64,000 nt of DNA from Cellulomonas sp. JH27-2 (GTDB lineage: Bacteria > Actinomycetota > Actinomycetes > Actinomycetales > Cellulomonadaceae), in contig NZ_JACYFR010000001.1 in assembly GCF_014837175.1 (NCBI RefSeq), forward strand, positions 682,001 through 746,000, read 5' to 3'. The translations under genes were made by a program, and so were the position numbers. The notes under the pieces are model-generated. The model was not told where the DNA came from and made no database searches. It saw only the letters and a list, made by a program, of their open reading frames with translations. Positions 38,437-46,901 of this stretch are shown in pieces (the first letter of the stretch is position 1; every line of letters starts with the position of its first letter).

Positions 38437-40199
38437 CAGTCGCCTCCGGTGGTGGGGGTGCGCAGGCGTTCGCAGGTCGCGACGATCGCCGCGGTGAGCG
38501 CGGCGAGGATCACGGATGCGGCGAGCGCCATGCCGTAGGAGTCGGCGCCGGGGCGCCCGATGAGCTTGAAGATGAGGACCGGCAGCGTGGGGTCCGCCGG
38601 GCGCGCCAGGAACGACGTCGCGCCGAACTCGCCCAGCGACGCGGCGAACGCGAACCCGATGGCCAGGCCGGCGGAGCGCGCGGCGAGCGGCAGGTCGACG
38701 GTGCGCAGCACGCGCCCGGGCGACGCGCCGAGGGTCGAGGCCGCGGACCGCAACGACGGGTCGATCGCGCGCAGCACGGGCAGGACGGTCCGCACGACGA
38801 GCGGGACCGCGACGACGGCCTGCGCGATCGGGACCAGCACGCCGGAGGTCCGCAGGTCGACGTCGAGCCCGAACGGGTCGTGCATCGAGATCAGGAACCC
38901 GAACCCGACGGTGACCGCGGAGACTCCGAGCGGCAGCATGAAGACGGCGTCGAGCCCGGCGACGGCGCGTCGGCCGAGCGCGCGGCGCGGTCGTCGGGAG
39001 ACGACGAGCGCCACCAGACCGCCGATGACGAGCGCGAGCACCGTTGCGACGAGGGCCGTCCGCAGCGAGGTCGCGAGGGCCGTCCACACCGACACCGGCA
39101 CGCCCGACGACGGCGAGCCGAGCGCCGCGTAGTGGTCCAACCCCCACCCGTCCCCCACGCGCAGCGAGCGCACCACCAGGTTCACCAGGGGCAGGCACAG
39201 GAGCACGACGACGACGGCCGTCACGCCCGCCGCCGCGAGTGCGAGCCCGTGCCCGTCGCGCCGCGGCGATCCGGCCGGGCGGCGCAGGGTCAGCGGCCGG
39301 ACCGCGTCGGACGCCGACGCCAACGCCAGCGCGCGCTCGCGCCGCGCCCGCGCCCGCCCGGCGAGCGTCAGCGCGAACGCCACGATGACCAGCTGCACCA
39401 CCGACAGCACGGCGGCGGCCCGCAGGTCGAGGAACTGCGTGGTCTGCACCCAGATCTCGGTCTCGATGGTGCCGAACTGCAGCCCACCCAGGATGAGCAC
39501 GGTGCCGAATGCGGTGGCGCAGAACAGGAAGACGAGCGAGGCCGACGACGCGATCGCGGGCACCAGCGCGGGCAGCGTGACCGTGCGGAACGCCCGCCAC
39601 GGCGAGGCCCCCAGGGCGCGGGCGGCCTGCGAGGCCCGCGGGTCCAGCCGCTCCCACATCCCGCCGACCCCGCGCACGACCACCGCGTAGTCGAAGAACA
39701 CGAGCGCGGCGACGATCGCCCAGAACGTCCCGTCCAGGTGCAGGAACCCGAGCGGCCCACCGGACACGAGCAGCGACCGGAAGGCCACGCCCACGACGAC
39801 GGTCGGCAGCACGAACGGCACCGTCACGAGCGCCCTCACCACCGCCCGCCCGCGCCAGCGCCGCCGGTACAGCACGTAGGCGCCGGGGATCCCGAGCGTC
39901 ACGGCCAGCACCGTCGCGACCGTGGCCTGCGCGAGCGTCTGCCCGACGATCCGCCACGTGCGCGGCCGGGAGAACACGTCTGCGAACCCCGACAGGTCCA
40001 GCGACCCGTCGGTCACGAACCCGCGCGCGACCAGCGCGATCACAGGCCACACGAAGAACACCCCGAGGAACACCAGCGGCAGCGCGACGGCCGCCACCCA
40101 GAACACGACCATCCCCCGACCCGTCCCGGCGCGCGCGGGCGCGGGCGCACCCCCCTGCGGCGCACTCACCGCGTCGGGACGGGTCATCAGGGTGGTCAT
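38433..40199 (-). CDS. thiP: ThiP-like fused ABC transporter permease
   Basis: 588 residues with two copies of the inner-membrane permease domain: helices about 30-55, 95-140 and 155-290 (first), and 325-575 (second). Each has a copy of the EAA loop: AARALGASPWRAFRTVTLPAL and AASTLGASPGRVLRTVDLPLA. This doubled layout is that of ThiP or FbpB-type permeases. It lies between the substrate-binding and ATPase genes and is coupled to thiQ. The TPP riboswitch upstream makes thiamine the expected ligand. Confidence 0.9.
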   Translation of the reverse strand: MTTLMTRPDAVSAPQGGAPAPARAGTGRGMVVFWVAAVALPLVFLGVFFVWPVIALVARGFVTDGSLDLSGFADVFSRPRTWRIVGQTLAQATVATVLAVTLGIPGAYVLYRRRWRGRAVVRALVTVPFVLPTVVVGVAFRSLLVSGGPLGFLHLDGTFWAIVAALVFFDYAVVVRGVGGMWERLDPRASQAARALGASPWRAFRTVTLPALVPAIASSASLVFLFCATAFGTVLILGGLQFGTIETEIWVQTTQFLDLRAAAVLSVVQLVIVAFALTLAGRARARRERALALASASDAVRPLTLRRPAGSPRRDGHGLALAAAGVTAVVVVLLCLPLVNLVVRSLRVGDGWGLDHYAALGSPSSGVPVSVWTALATSLRTALVATVLALVIGGLVALVVSRRPRRALGRRAVAGLDAVFMLPLGVSAVTVGFGFLISMHDPFGLDVDLRTSGVLVPIAQAVVAVPLVVRTVLPVLRAIDPSLRSAASTLGASPGRVLRTVDLPLAARSAGLAIGFAFAASLGEFGATSFLARPADPTLPVLIFKLIGRPGADSYGMALAASVILAALTAAIVATCERLRTPTTGGDW

Positions 40200-40202
40200 G
40201 GG

Positions 40203-41270
40203 TCAGCCGATGACCGTGGCGGACCAGTCGGCGAGCCACTCGCTGCGGTGCGCGGTGATGTCGTCGGACGGGACGTCGAACGGGTGCGGCGCGAGCGGCG
40301 CCCACTTCATCCACTCGTCGGGGATCTGCACCGACGTGCTCACCGGGTTCATGTACATCGAGCCGGGGATGTCGGCCTGCACCTCGTCGGACAGCAGGAA
40401 GTCGATCAGCTCCTGTGCACCCACCGGGTTCTTGGCGCCGGCCAGCACACCCGCGTACTCCGTCTGCCGGAAGCAGGTGCCGAGCAGCGCACCGGTGGTC
40501 GCGTCACCGCCACCCTCGGGCACGGTCTCCGGGGGCGACGACGCGTACGACAGCACCAACGGCCGCGGCCCGCCGCCCCCGCCGCCGCTGAAGTCCGTGT
40601 AGTACGCGTCCGACCAGCCGTCGGCGACCTTGAGGCCGTTCTTCTTCAGTGCGGTCCAGTAGTCCTGCCAGCCGTCCTCGCCCTTCGCCCCGATCGTCGC
40701 GAGCAGGAAGGCGAACCCGGGCGAGCTCGTCACCGCGTTCGGCACCACGAGCAGGTCCTTGTAGGCGGGCTTCGTCAGGTCGTCGAGCGTCACGGGCTCG
40801 GTGAGGTTGCGCTTCTTGAACCACGCGTGGTCCACGTTGATGCACACGTCGCCGTAGTCGATCGCGGTCAGGCCGTCGCCGCCGCCGTGCTTCGCGGCGT
40901 CGGCGGCTGCGGGGGCGCTCGACGTGTAGGGCACGACGACACCCTCGTCGGTGGCCCGCGACGCGAACGTGTTGTCGATGCCGAACGTCGCGTCGCCCAG
41001 CGGCGCGTCCTTGGTCAGCACCAGCTGGTTGACGAGCGTGCCCGCGTCGCCCGGCTGCACCACCTTGACGGTGATGCCCGTCTTTTTCGTGAAGTCGTCG
41101 AGGATGCCGTCGGACAGCGCGAAGCTGTCGTGCGTGACGAGCGTGACCTCCTTCCCGGCGGTCGGGGGAGCGCTGGGGTGCGCGTCGTCGTCGCCCGACG
41201 AGCACGCGGTCAGTGCCAGCGCGGCCGCGGCCAGGCCGGCGGTGGTGATGAGAAGCTGCCGTCTCGGCAT
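40203..41270 (-). CDS. thiB: Thiamine-type substrate-binding lipoprotein (ThiB-like)
   Basis: 355 residues. A signal peptide with lipobox LTAC (about residues 18-22) anchors it to the outside of the membrane. VTLVTHDSFALSDGILDDFTKKTGITVKVV followed by LGDATFGIDNTFASRA are typical of the ThiB/TbpA periplasmic binding fold. The ATG at 41270 follows GGAGG with a 10-nt spacer. It is the first gene after the TPP riboswitch, 3 nt before thiP. Ligand (thiamine, TPP or a precursor) inferred from the riboswitch and family. Confidence 0.9.
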   Translation of the reverse strand: MPRRQLLITTAGLAAAALALTACSSGDDDAHPSAPPTAGKEVTLVTHDSFALSDGILDDFTKKTGITVKVVQPGDAGTLVNQLVLTKDAPLGDATFGIDNTFASRATDEGVVVPYTSSAPAAADAAKHGGGDGLTAIDYGDVCINVDHAWFKKRNLTEPVTLDDLTKPAYKDLLVVPNAVTSSPGFAFLLATIGAKGEDGWQDYWTALKKNGLKVADGWSDAYYTDFSGGGGGGPRPLVLSYASSPPETVPEGGGDATTGALLGTCFRQTEYAGVLAGAKNPVGAQELIDFLLSDEVQADIPGSMYMNPVSTSVQIPDEWMKWAPLAPHPFDVPSDDITAHRSEWLADWSATVIG

Positions 41271-41375
41271 CGTGCGTGTTCCTCCAACGTCAGATGGAGG
41301 GGTCCACCGCGACCGTCGTCGGCCGTCCGCGGTTTCCCGACGACGCACCGTCGACGACCACGGAGATGAGAAGCC

Positions 41376-41467
41376 CGACTCCCTACGCCGGTGCAAACCG
41401 GATCAGGTTCGAGGGTCTGCGGAGGTCCGCACTCTCAGCGTCGCGACTCGCGCCCGACGCTCCCCTG
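41376..41467 (-). ncRNA. TPP riboswitch (THI element) controlling thiBPQ
   Basis: On the minus strand the element reads AGGGGAGC...GACGCTGAGAGTGCGG...CCCTCGAACCTGATCCGG...CCGGCGTAGGGAG. The CTGAGA and ACCTGATC blocks and the final GCGTAGGG are the highly conserved parts of TPP aptamers. It lies 106 nt upstream of the thiB start and should lower expression when thiamine pyrophosphate is plentiful. Confidence 0.95.
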
Positions 41468-41522
41468 TCGTTCGCCGCCATCGTACGCCCGCCGAATGCC
41501 GCGACGAACGCCGACGAACGAA

Positions 41523-41597
41523 CCCGTGGTTGCAGCGATGGTTGCAGCGGTGGCGCCCTCCACGGGCACGTGCGCTGCATCCATCCGTGCAACCATC
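41523..41597. other. Interleaved inverted repeats (pseudoknot-like) next to the TPP riboswitch
   Basis: Stem 1 pairs CCCGTGG (41523-41529) with CCACGGG (41560-41566). Stem 2 pairs GATGGTTGCA (41537-41546) with TGCAACCATC (41588-41597). Their arms interleave, an H-type pseudoknot topology. It occupies most of the gene-free part between the riboswitch and the DUF4235 gene at 41680. No promoter is obvious, and no other signal is seen in 41468-41679. Confidence 0.4.
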
Positions 41598-41679
41598 CGG
41601 GACCGCGCGGCCTCCGGACCAGCGTGGTCGCTCGCGCGGCGCTACCGTCGTGGGCAGAGACGTCGTCGAGGAGGAACGC

Positions 41680-41964
41680 ATGTCGGACAAGAAGCATCAG
41701 ACACTGGTGGCCAAGCTGGTCGGGACCGCCGCCGCACTCGCCGCCGCCTGGGTGGCGCAGCAGGTCATCAGCCAGGGCTGGAAGGCCAAGACGGGCCACA
41801 AGCCGCCGAAGCCCGACGACGAGGACGACCACGGCCTCACCGAGCTGGTGCTCGCCACCGCCGTGACCGGTGCCGTCGTCGCCGTCGCGCGCGTGCTGGC
41901 CACCCGCGGTGCCGCGAAGTTCACCGCGAGCAAGGACGACAAGAAGCTCGACCCGACGGACTGA
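41680..41964 (+). CDS. DUF4235-family membrane protein
   Basis: 94 residues. The ATG has GGAGGA 4 nt upstream. Two short helices (about 12-31 and 57-78: VLATAVTGAVVAVARVLATRGA) flank an acidic loop KPPKPDDEDDHG. The order K-L-V-G-T-A-A-A-L-A-A-A-W-V-A-Q and the GHKPP region match the actinobacterial DUF4235 family. Function is unknown; members are often seen near housekeeping membrane genes. Confidence 0.85.
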   Translation: MSDKKHQTLVAKLVGTAAALAAAWVAQQVISQGWKAKTGHKPPKPDDEDDHGLTELVLATAVTGAVVAVARVLATRGAAKFTASKDDKKLDPTD

Positions 41965-42095
41965 GCCGACCCCCTTCCGGGGAGAGCGCGATCCGCGCGC
42001 GTCGGTGAATATCTGGCGAACCGACCACGCGCGGTGCTGCCGTCCGCCACGTTGCGTCCAGTCGACGACGCACACCGGACGCACAGGGAGCACCG

Positions 42096-42683
42096 ATGCC
42101 GGCCCGCCACCACGCCGCGGCACGGGTCTGGGGATCCATCGCCGCGTCCGCGCTCGTCGCAGGATCGCTCGTCTCGATCGGCGCTCCCGCCCAGGGCGCT
42201 CCGGCCCAGAACGCGCTCGCAGGCAGGCAGGCCTGCTACGAGGTCCGCGCGCGGGACGCCATCGGCCGCGTGAGCGCATGGTCGAACCCTCGCTGCACCT
42301 ACGTCGCCGCTGCGGCGACCTCGCACGCACTGGACGCCGAGCGCGTCGCGACCCGGGGCGGCCACAAGGTCGCGGTCCTGAGCAGCGCGCTCCCGGGTGG
42401 GAACGGGAGCGGCCGGTCCACCAGCGCGAACATTTTCATGCAGGAGTCGCGGGGCGTCCGGATCCAGGTACGGACGTGCCCGTCGTGCGGCACCTTCAAC
42501 GTCCAGGTCGGGAAGAAGGTCATGACGGTCAGGACGAAGTCGTCGACCACCGGTTGGACGTACGTGACGCTGCGGTGGAAGTCACAGCCGACCTATGTCT
42601 TCTTCGACGAGGTCACGCCCTACCCCCACCCCCGTGCCACCAGCTCGTACCTCAGGTCGTGGACGCTGATCCGCAGCCAGTAG
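42096..42683 (+). CDS. Secreted hypothetical protein (195 aa)
   Basis: The N-terminus ARVWGSIAASALVAGSLVSIGAPAQGAP is a signal peptide cleaved at about residue 35. The mature protein has paired Cys in ACYEVRARD / NPRCTYV and CPSCGTF. Short beta-strands follow (RGVRIQVRTCPSCGTFNVQVGKKVMTVRTKSST and YVTLRWKSQPTYVFFDEV). Family not recognised; a small secreted beta-sandwich is likely. It stands alone before the convergent oxidoreductase gene. Confidence 0.6.
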   Translation: MPARHHAAARVWGSIAASALVAGSLVSIGAPAQGAPAQNALAGRQACYEVRARDAIGRVSAWSNPRCTYVAAAATSHALDAERVATRGGHKVAVLSSALPGGNGSGRSTSANIFMQESRGVRIQVRTCPSCGTFNVQVGKKVMTVRTKSSTTGWTYVTLRWKSQPTYVFFDEVTPYPHPRATSSYLRSWTLIRSQ

Positions 42684-42686
42684 ACG

Positions 42687-44159
42687 TCAGGGCGCCAGGC
42701 TCGGCGCCTGCGTGATGCCGAAGCCCTCGCGCAGCGCGCGCGTCGCGGCGTACCAACCACCCAGCCCGTGCACACCGGGCCCGGGCGGTGTCGACGCCGA
42801 GCACAGGTACACGCCGTCGCGACCGGTCCAGTAGGGCTCCCAGGCGGACGTCGGCCGCGCGATCATCTGCCACATCGTCGCCGCCCCCGCGGAGATGTCT
42901 CCGCCCACGTAGTTCTCGTTGTGCTCGCTCATGTGGGCGGCGGGGACGCAGCGGCTCGCGACGACGACATCGCGGAACCCGGGCGCGAAGCGCTCGATGT
43001 GCGCGGTGACGGCCTCGGTGACGTCGACGTCGGACCCCGCCGGCACGTGGGCGTACGTCCACAGCGGTCGGAGCCCGCCGACGACGCGTGTGTCGTCGAC
43101 GACCGACGGGTCGCTGACCAGCATCATCGGCCGCTCGGCGTGCCGCCCCGCGGCGACCTCGGCCTCCGCGTGCACCATCTCGGCGCGCGTCCCGCCGACG
43201 TGCACGGTGCCTGCACGACCCACGTCGGGCACGGCCCACGGCACCGGGCCGGAGAGCACGAAGTCCACCTTCGCGGCCGCGTTGCCGTACCGGAAGTCCT
43301 CGAGGCGACGCCGGTGGCGGGGCGGCAGCCGGTCGCCGAGCACGCCGACGAGCGTGCGGGGCGTCGTGTCGAACAGCGTGACGTGGGCGGGCGGAAGGTC
43401 CTCGAACGTGGTGACGCGGTAGCCGGTGATCACCTCACCGCCGTGCGCCTCGAGGTCGGCGACCAGCGCGGCCGTCAGCGCACCCGAACCTCCGCGCGGG
43501 ATCGGCCAACCCGCACCCGCGTGCCCGAGCGAAGCGAGCAGCAGGGCCGTTCCCGCGGCGGCCAACGAGGGCAGCGTGCTGATGGAGTGCGCTCCGACGC
43601 CCGTGAGCAGCGCCGGCGCGACGTCGTCGACGAACCGGCGGTCCCACGCTCGCGTGCCCTGCTCCAGCACCGCGGCACCGAAGGCCGCGGCGGTACCGAC
43701 ACCGCGCGGCAGCAGCCCGGCCGGGATCGAGCGCTTGTCACCGAGCGCCACGGCGACCGTCTGCTCGTGGTGCTCGGACAGCCGCCCGACGAGCGAGTGC
43801 CATGCGCCGCCGTCGACGCCGAGCCCCTCGACGGTCCGTTCCAGCGACCGGTAGGCGATGCCGGCCCGTCCGCCGGGCAGCGGCTGCGCGAACGACACGT
43901 CGGGCATCAGCAGCTCGACGCCGCGCGCGGCCAGGTCGAACTGCGCGAAGAACGGCGACGCCCAGGCCATGGGGTGCACGGCCGAGCAGATGTCGTGGAC
44001 GATCCCGTCGGCCAGCCCCAGGTCGAGCGTGCGGGCTCCGCCGCCGATCGTCGGCTGCGCCTCCAGCACCTGAACCCGCAGCCCGGCGCGCGCGCACGTC
44101 ACAGCCGCGGCCAGCCCGTTGGGACCGGACCCCACGACGACCACCTCGGCACGAGTCAC
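42687..44159 (-). CDS. CrtI-like NAD(P)/FAD-dependent oxidoreductase
   Basis: 490 residues. The N-terminal VVVGSGPNGLAAAVTCARAGLRVQVLEAQPTIGGGART is the dinucleotide-binding fold of the phytoene-desaturase/amine-oxidase superfamily. The C-terminal GVYLCSASTPPGPGVHGLGGWYAATRAL is the FAD-contacting block of CrtI-like proteins. No carotenoid genes are nearby, so the substrate is uncertain; many such actinobacterial homologues are annotated only as 'NAD(P)/FAD-dependent oxidoreductase'. The GTG at 44159 has no strong RBS. Divergent from the HTTM pair. Confidence 0.86.
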   Translation of the reverse strand: MTRAEVVVVGSGPNGLAAAVTCARAGLRVQVLEAQPTIGGGARTLDLGLADGIVHDICSAVHPMAWASPFFAQFDLAARGVELLMPDVSFAQPLPGGRAGIAYRSLERTVEGLGVDGGAWHSLVGRLSEHHEQTVAVALGDKRSIPAGLLPRGVGTAAAFGAAVLEQGTRAWDRRFVDDVAPALLTGVGAHSISTLPSLAAAGTALLLASLGHAGAGWPIPRGGSGALTAALVADLEAHGGEVITGYRVTTFEDLPPAHVTLFDTTPRTLVGVLGDRLPPRHRRRLEDFRYGNAAAKVDFVLSGPVPWAVPDVGRAGTVHVGGTRAEMVHAEAEVAAGRHAERPMMLVSDPSVVDDTRVVGGLRPLWTYAHVPAGSDVDVTEAVTAHIERFAPGFRDVVVASRCVPAAHMSEHNENYVGGDISAGAATMWQMIARPTSAWEPYWTGRDGVYLCSASTPPGPGVHGLGGWYAATRALREGFGITQAPSLAP

Positions 44160-44271
44160 GCCACCATCCAAGCATCCCGGCGGGCGGTGCACCGGAACGC
44201 GCCGCGCGCCTGTCATAGTGGCCCCGCACGACATCCTCATCAGGACCGCAGGACGCAGGGGGACGAACGAC

Positions 44272-44745
44272 GTGGTGGCAACGAGAACCGGCGACGGTCG
44301 TGCGGCCGCCGTCGGAGACGAGCGCGACGACGCGCGCGAGAGTCGGATCGCGCGACGAGTCACGATCGGCACGATCGTCGTGCTGCTGCTCGTCGCGCTG
44401 GTCCAGCTGGAGCTCTGGCCGCTGACGGCTTTCCGTCTGTTCTCGACGGTCCGCACCGGCGACAGCTCGGGTCTGCAGCTCGTGGCGATCGCGCCGGACG
44501 GCACGGAGCAGCCGCTGCGGCTCCCCGGCGACCAGGTCTTCAGCACCACGGGTCATCAGTACCCGGACCTGCCGCACGAGTCGGCCGCCGTGCAGCGCGC
44601 GAAGGTGCGGGCGTGGTTGGTGGCGTGCGGCATCGATCCCGCCGACGTCGCCAAGGTCGAGCTCGTCCGGACCTCACGCTCGGCCGATGCGTCCGGGACG
44701 CCCCAGGTCACCGGCACGAAGGCGCTGCTGGAGGTGACCCCGTGA
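44272..44745 (+). CDS. Single-helix membrane protein of the HTTM pair
   Basis: 157 residues from GTG 44272 with AGGGGG upstream; a CATAGT box at about 44213 is a likely -10. One helix (about 26-46, TIGTIVVLLLVALVQLELWPL) precedes a soluble domain with TGDSSGLQLVAIAPDGTEQPL. The stop overlaps the next GTG start. In several actinobacteria, HTTM membrane proteins are paired with a small membrane protein of this layout (similar to DUF5819-type partners). Function unknown. Confidence 0.7.
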   Translation: MVATRTGDGRAAAVGDERDDARESRIARRVTIGTIVVLLLVALVQLELWPLTAFRLFSTVRTGDSSGLQLVAIAPDGTEQPLRLPGDQVFSTTGHQYPDLPHESAAVQRAKVRAWLVACGIDPADVAKVELVRTSRSADASGTPQVTGTKALLEVTP

Positions 44746-45653
44746 GCGCATCCCCGCAGGTTGCTGGGCCGCTCACCCGACCCGGCGCGACGCGACGGCT
44801 CGTCGACCGGGCGGACGCCGCACTCACGGCACCCGGGCCCTGGTACCGGCTGCTCGAGGTGCACACGCTCGTCGCGCTCGTCATCGGGCTCCGGCTCGCG
44901 GTGCGCGACTGGACGCGGATCGCCGACCGGCCCGCGGTCCTGACCCAGCACTGGACCGTCGTCGGCTGGTACCCCGGTTCGCCGCCCGCGTGGCTGCTGG
45001 TGGCGCTGCAGGTCGTCGGGCTGCTGGGCGTCGTCCTGGTGGTCGCGCGGTACCGCGGGCGGCTCGGGTTCGTCGTCGCGTGGATCGCGTACGTGACGCT
45101 GTGCGCGTGGTGGGGCTCGTCGGGCAAGGTCATGCACAACGACGTCCTGACCGTCACCGGGGCGTTCCCGCTGCTGTTCGCGCGGCCGCCGGCGCGCGGT
45201 GAGACGGGCTCGTCCGTCCGGTTCGGCTGGCCGCCGCGCGCCGCGCTGGCCGTCATGGCCTGCGTCTACCTGCTCACCGGGCTGCAGAAGCTGCGCCACT
45301 CCGGGCTGCACTGGGTGTTCAGCGACAACATGGCGTGGATCCTGCGCCAAGGCGCTGTCGACCGGGCCGGCGACCTGGCCGCCTTCGTGGCGGACCACTC
45401 CTGGCTCGCCCAAGGCCTGGCCGGCGGAGCGCTGGCGCTGGAGCTGACCGCGCCGGTCTGGCTGGCGATCCGGCAGACGCGCTGGCTCTTCGCGGTGGCC
45501 GCGCTGATCATGCACACGAGCATCTGGTGGCTGCTCGGCATCGACTACTCCGCGTGGGTGCTCACGGTCGCGGCCGTGGCGATCCCGATGAGCCTGAGTG
45601 CCGACCGCCCGCTGCTGTGGCAATCCCGTGACCGGGAGCTCGTGGAGTCCTAG
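44742..45653 (+). CDS. HTTM (vitamin K-dependent carboxylase-like) membrane protein
   Basis: 303 residues with about six helices. The block HTLVALVIGLRLAVRDW, WVVGWYPG-like and KVMHNDVLTV, then LQKLRHSGLHWVFSDNMAWILRQG, matches HTTM proteins. These are horizontally transferred bacterial relatives of the membrane part of vitamin K-dependent gamma-glutamyl carboxylase. HTTM proteins are rarely characterised. Coupled to the preceding gene; ends back to back with the convergent deazaflavin oxidoreductase. Confidence 0.78.
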   Translation: MSASPQVAGPLTRPGATRRLVDRADAALTAPGPWYRLLEVHTLVALVIGLRLAVRDWTRIADRPAVLTQHWTVVGWYPGSPPAWLLVALQVVGLLGVVLVVARYRGRLGFVVAWIAYVTLCAWWGSSGKVMHNDVLTVTGAFPLLFARPPARGETGSSVRFGWPPRAALAVMACVYLLTGLQKLRHSGLHWVFSDNMAWILRQGAVDRAGDLAAFVADHSWLAQGLAGGALALELTAPVWLAIRQTRWLFAVAALIMHTSIWWLLGIDYSAWVLTVAAVAIPMSLSADRPLLWQSRDRELVES

Positions 45654-46064
45654 TCAGCGGCGGCGCAGCGCCAGCACCGGGATCACGCGTGTGGTCTTCT
45701 CCTCGTAGGACGCGAAGCCCTCCGACCGCTCCTTGAAGCGGGCCCACGCCTCGTCGCGCGCGTCGCCGTGCAGCTGGTCGGCACGGACGTCGACGATGCC
45801 GTCGTCGGGCGTCTCGATCTGCACGTCGGGATGGGCCAGGAGGTTGTGGAACCAGGCCGGGTTGGTGTCGGCCCCGGCCTTCGACGCCGCGACCAGCCAC
45901 GTGTCGTCGCCGGCCCGGATGGCGGCCACGGGCGACACACGCTCGGTGCCCGTCTTCGCGCCGCGGTGGTGCAGGAGGACGAGGCCGCGGCCGAAGCCGG
46001 CGGTCTGCACGTCGCCCCCGTTCGCGCGGAACTCGTCGATGATCGTCTGGTTCCAGTCAGCCAT
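45654..46064 (-). CDS. Deazaflavin (F420)-dependent nitroreductase-family protein
   Basis: 136 residues. FRANGGDVQTAGFGRGLVLLHHRGAKTGTERVSPVAAI and WLVAASKAGADTNPAWFHNLLAHPDVQIE are the conserved blocks of the DDN/DUF385 family. These are F420H2-dependent reductases or F420 (or lipid) binders with a split-barrel fold. Substrate unknown. It converges with the HTTM gene, stops adjacent, and is followed 43 nt later by mrpG on the same strand. Confidence 0.9.
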   Translation of the reverse strand: MADWNQTIIDEFRANGGDVQTAGFGRGLVLLHHRGAKTGTERVSPVAAIRAGDDTWLVAASKAGADTNPAWFHNLLAHPDVQIETPDDGIVDVRADQLHGDARDEAWARFKERSEGFASYEEKTTRVIPVLALRRR

Positions 46065-46107
46065 GGCCCCAGTCTGCGCGACGTCGACGCGACCCGCAGA
46101 CCCGTTG

Positions 46108-46467
46108 CTAGTCGTCCTCGCGTGCTTCTTCCAGGTCCTGCGTGAGCTCGTCGACGACCAGGAGGTCGCGGCGGACCTTGCCGGTGCGGTAGCCGGCCCG
46201 GCCGACCATGTGCGCGGCGACGGGTGCGGTGAGCATCTGGAAGATCGCGACGAGGACCAGCGCCCACACGGCCCCGCCGGACCGTAGCCGCAGCGCCAGG
46301 CCGATGAGCACCAGCACCAGGCCCAGCACCTGCGGCTTCGTGCCCGCGTGCATGCGGGACAGCAGGTCGGGGAACTTGAGCACGCCGACGCCGGCCGCGA
46401 ACGCCAGGAACGCGCCGCCCAGCATGCAGATCGCGGACGCGACGTCCGCCACGGTGTCCCAGCTCAT
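46108..46467 (-). CDS. mrpG: Na+/H+ antiporter subunit G
   Basis: 119 residues with three helices (DVASAICMLGGAFLAFAAGVGVL, VLGLVLVLIGLALRL, AVWALVLVAIFQMLTAPVAAH). The FPDLLSRMHAGTKPQVLG motif is characteristic of MrpG/MnhG. It is the last gene of the six-gene mrp operon; the start overlaps the mrpF stop (ATGA). The complex uses the proton gradient to export Na+ and helps pH homeostasis. Confidence 0.95.
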   Translation of the reverse strand: MSWDTVADVASAICMLGGAFLAFAAGVGVLKFPDLLSRMHAGTKPQVLGLVLVLIGLALRLRSGGAVWALVLVAIFQMLTAPVAAHMVGRAGYRTGKVRRDLLVVDELTQDLEEAREDD

Positions 46468-46901
46468 CGGACCTCCCCTTCCGCGGCCCCGCCGTGCTCC
46501 TCGGTGTCGCCGGCGACGTCCGGGTGGGCTGCCTCAGGCTCGTCGTCCGCGTGCGCGAACCGTCGCTCGGCCTCCTCCTCCGCCTCGCGGCGCGCGGCGT
46601 CCTCGGCCGCGACCTCCTCGCGCGTGCGGACGCGCCCCTCGCCCTCGGGCTCGACGGACGCGAACCGCGCGACGGTCACCGACCCGACGAAGCCGACGAG
46701 CGACAGCACGACGAGCACCGGGACCACGTCGGTGCGGCGCTCGATCGCCGCGTAGAGCGCGACCGCGGCGATCATCGTCGTCACCACGATGTCCAGCGCG
46801 ACGGTCCGGTCCAAGATCGACGGCCCCTTCTCCGCGCGCACGATCGCGAAGCCGACGCCGATGGTCAGCAGCACACCGCACACGGCGATCACCCAGGTCA
46901 T
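46464..46901 (-). CDS. mrpF: Na+/H+ antiporter subunit F with long charged tail
   Basis: 145 residues. The three-helix core (about 1-85) with VRAEKGPSILDRTVALDIVVTTMIAAVALYAAIERRTD is the MrpF/MnhF signature. Standard MrpF proteins are about 90 residues; here about 55 more residues (EVAAEDAARREAEEEAERRFAHADDEPEAAH...) form a highly charged C-terminal tail. Overlaps with both neighbours keep the operon coupled. Confidence 0.93.
   Translation of the reverse strand: MTWVIAVCGVLLTIGVGFAIVRAEKGPSILDRTVALDIVVTTMIAAVALYAAIERRTDVVPVLVVLSLVGFVGSVTVARFASVEPEGEGRVRTREEVAAEDAARREAEEEAERRFAHADDEPEAAHPDVAGDTEEHGGAAEGEVR

Noticed and set aside
37297..40314. A 1005-codon open frame spanning thiQ and thiP on the minus strand
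   Set aside because: Its thiP part is out of frame with the permease and reads as low-complexity Arg/Gly/Ala-rich protein, typical of antisense or shifted frames in GC-rich DNA. The genes at 37297 and 38433 explain the region.
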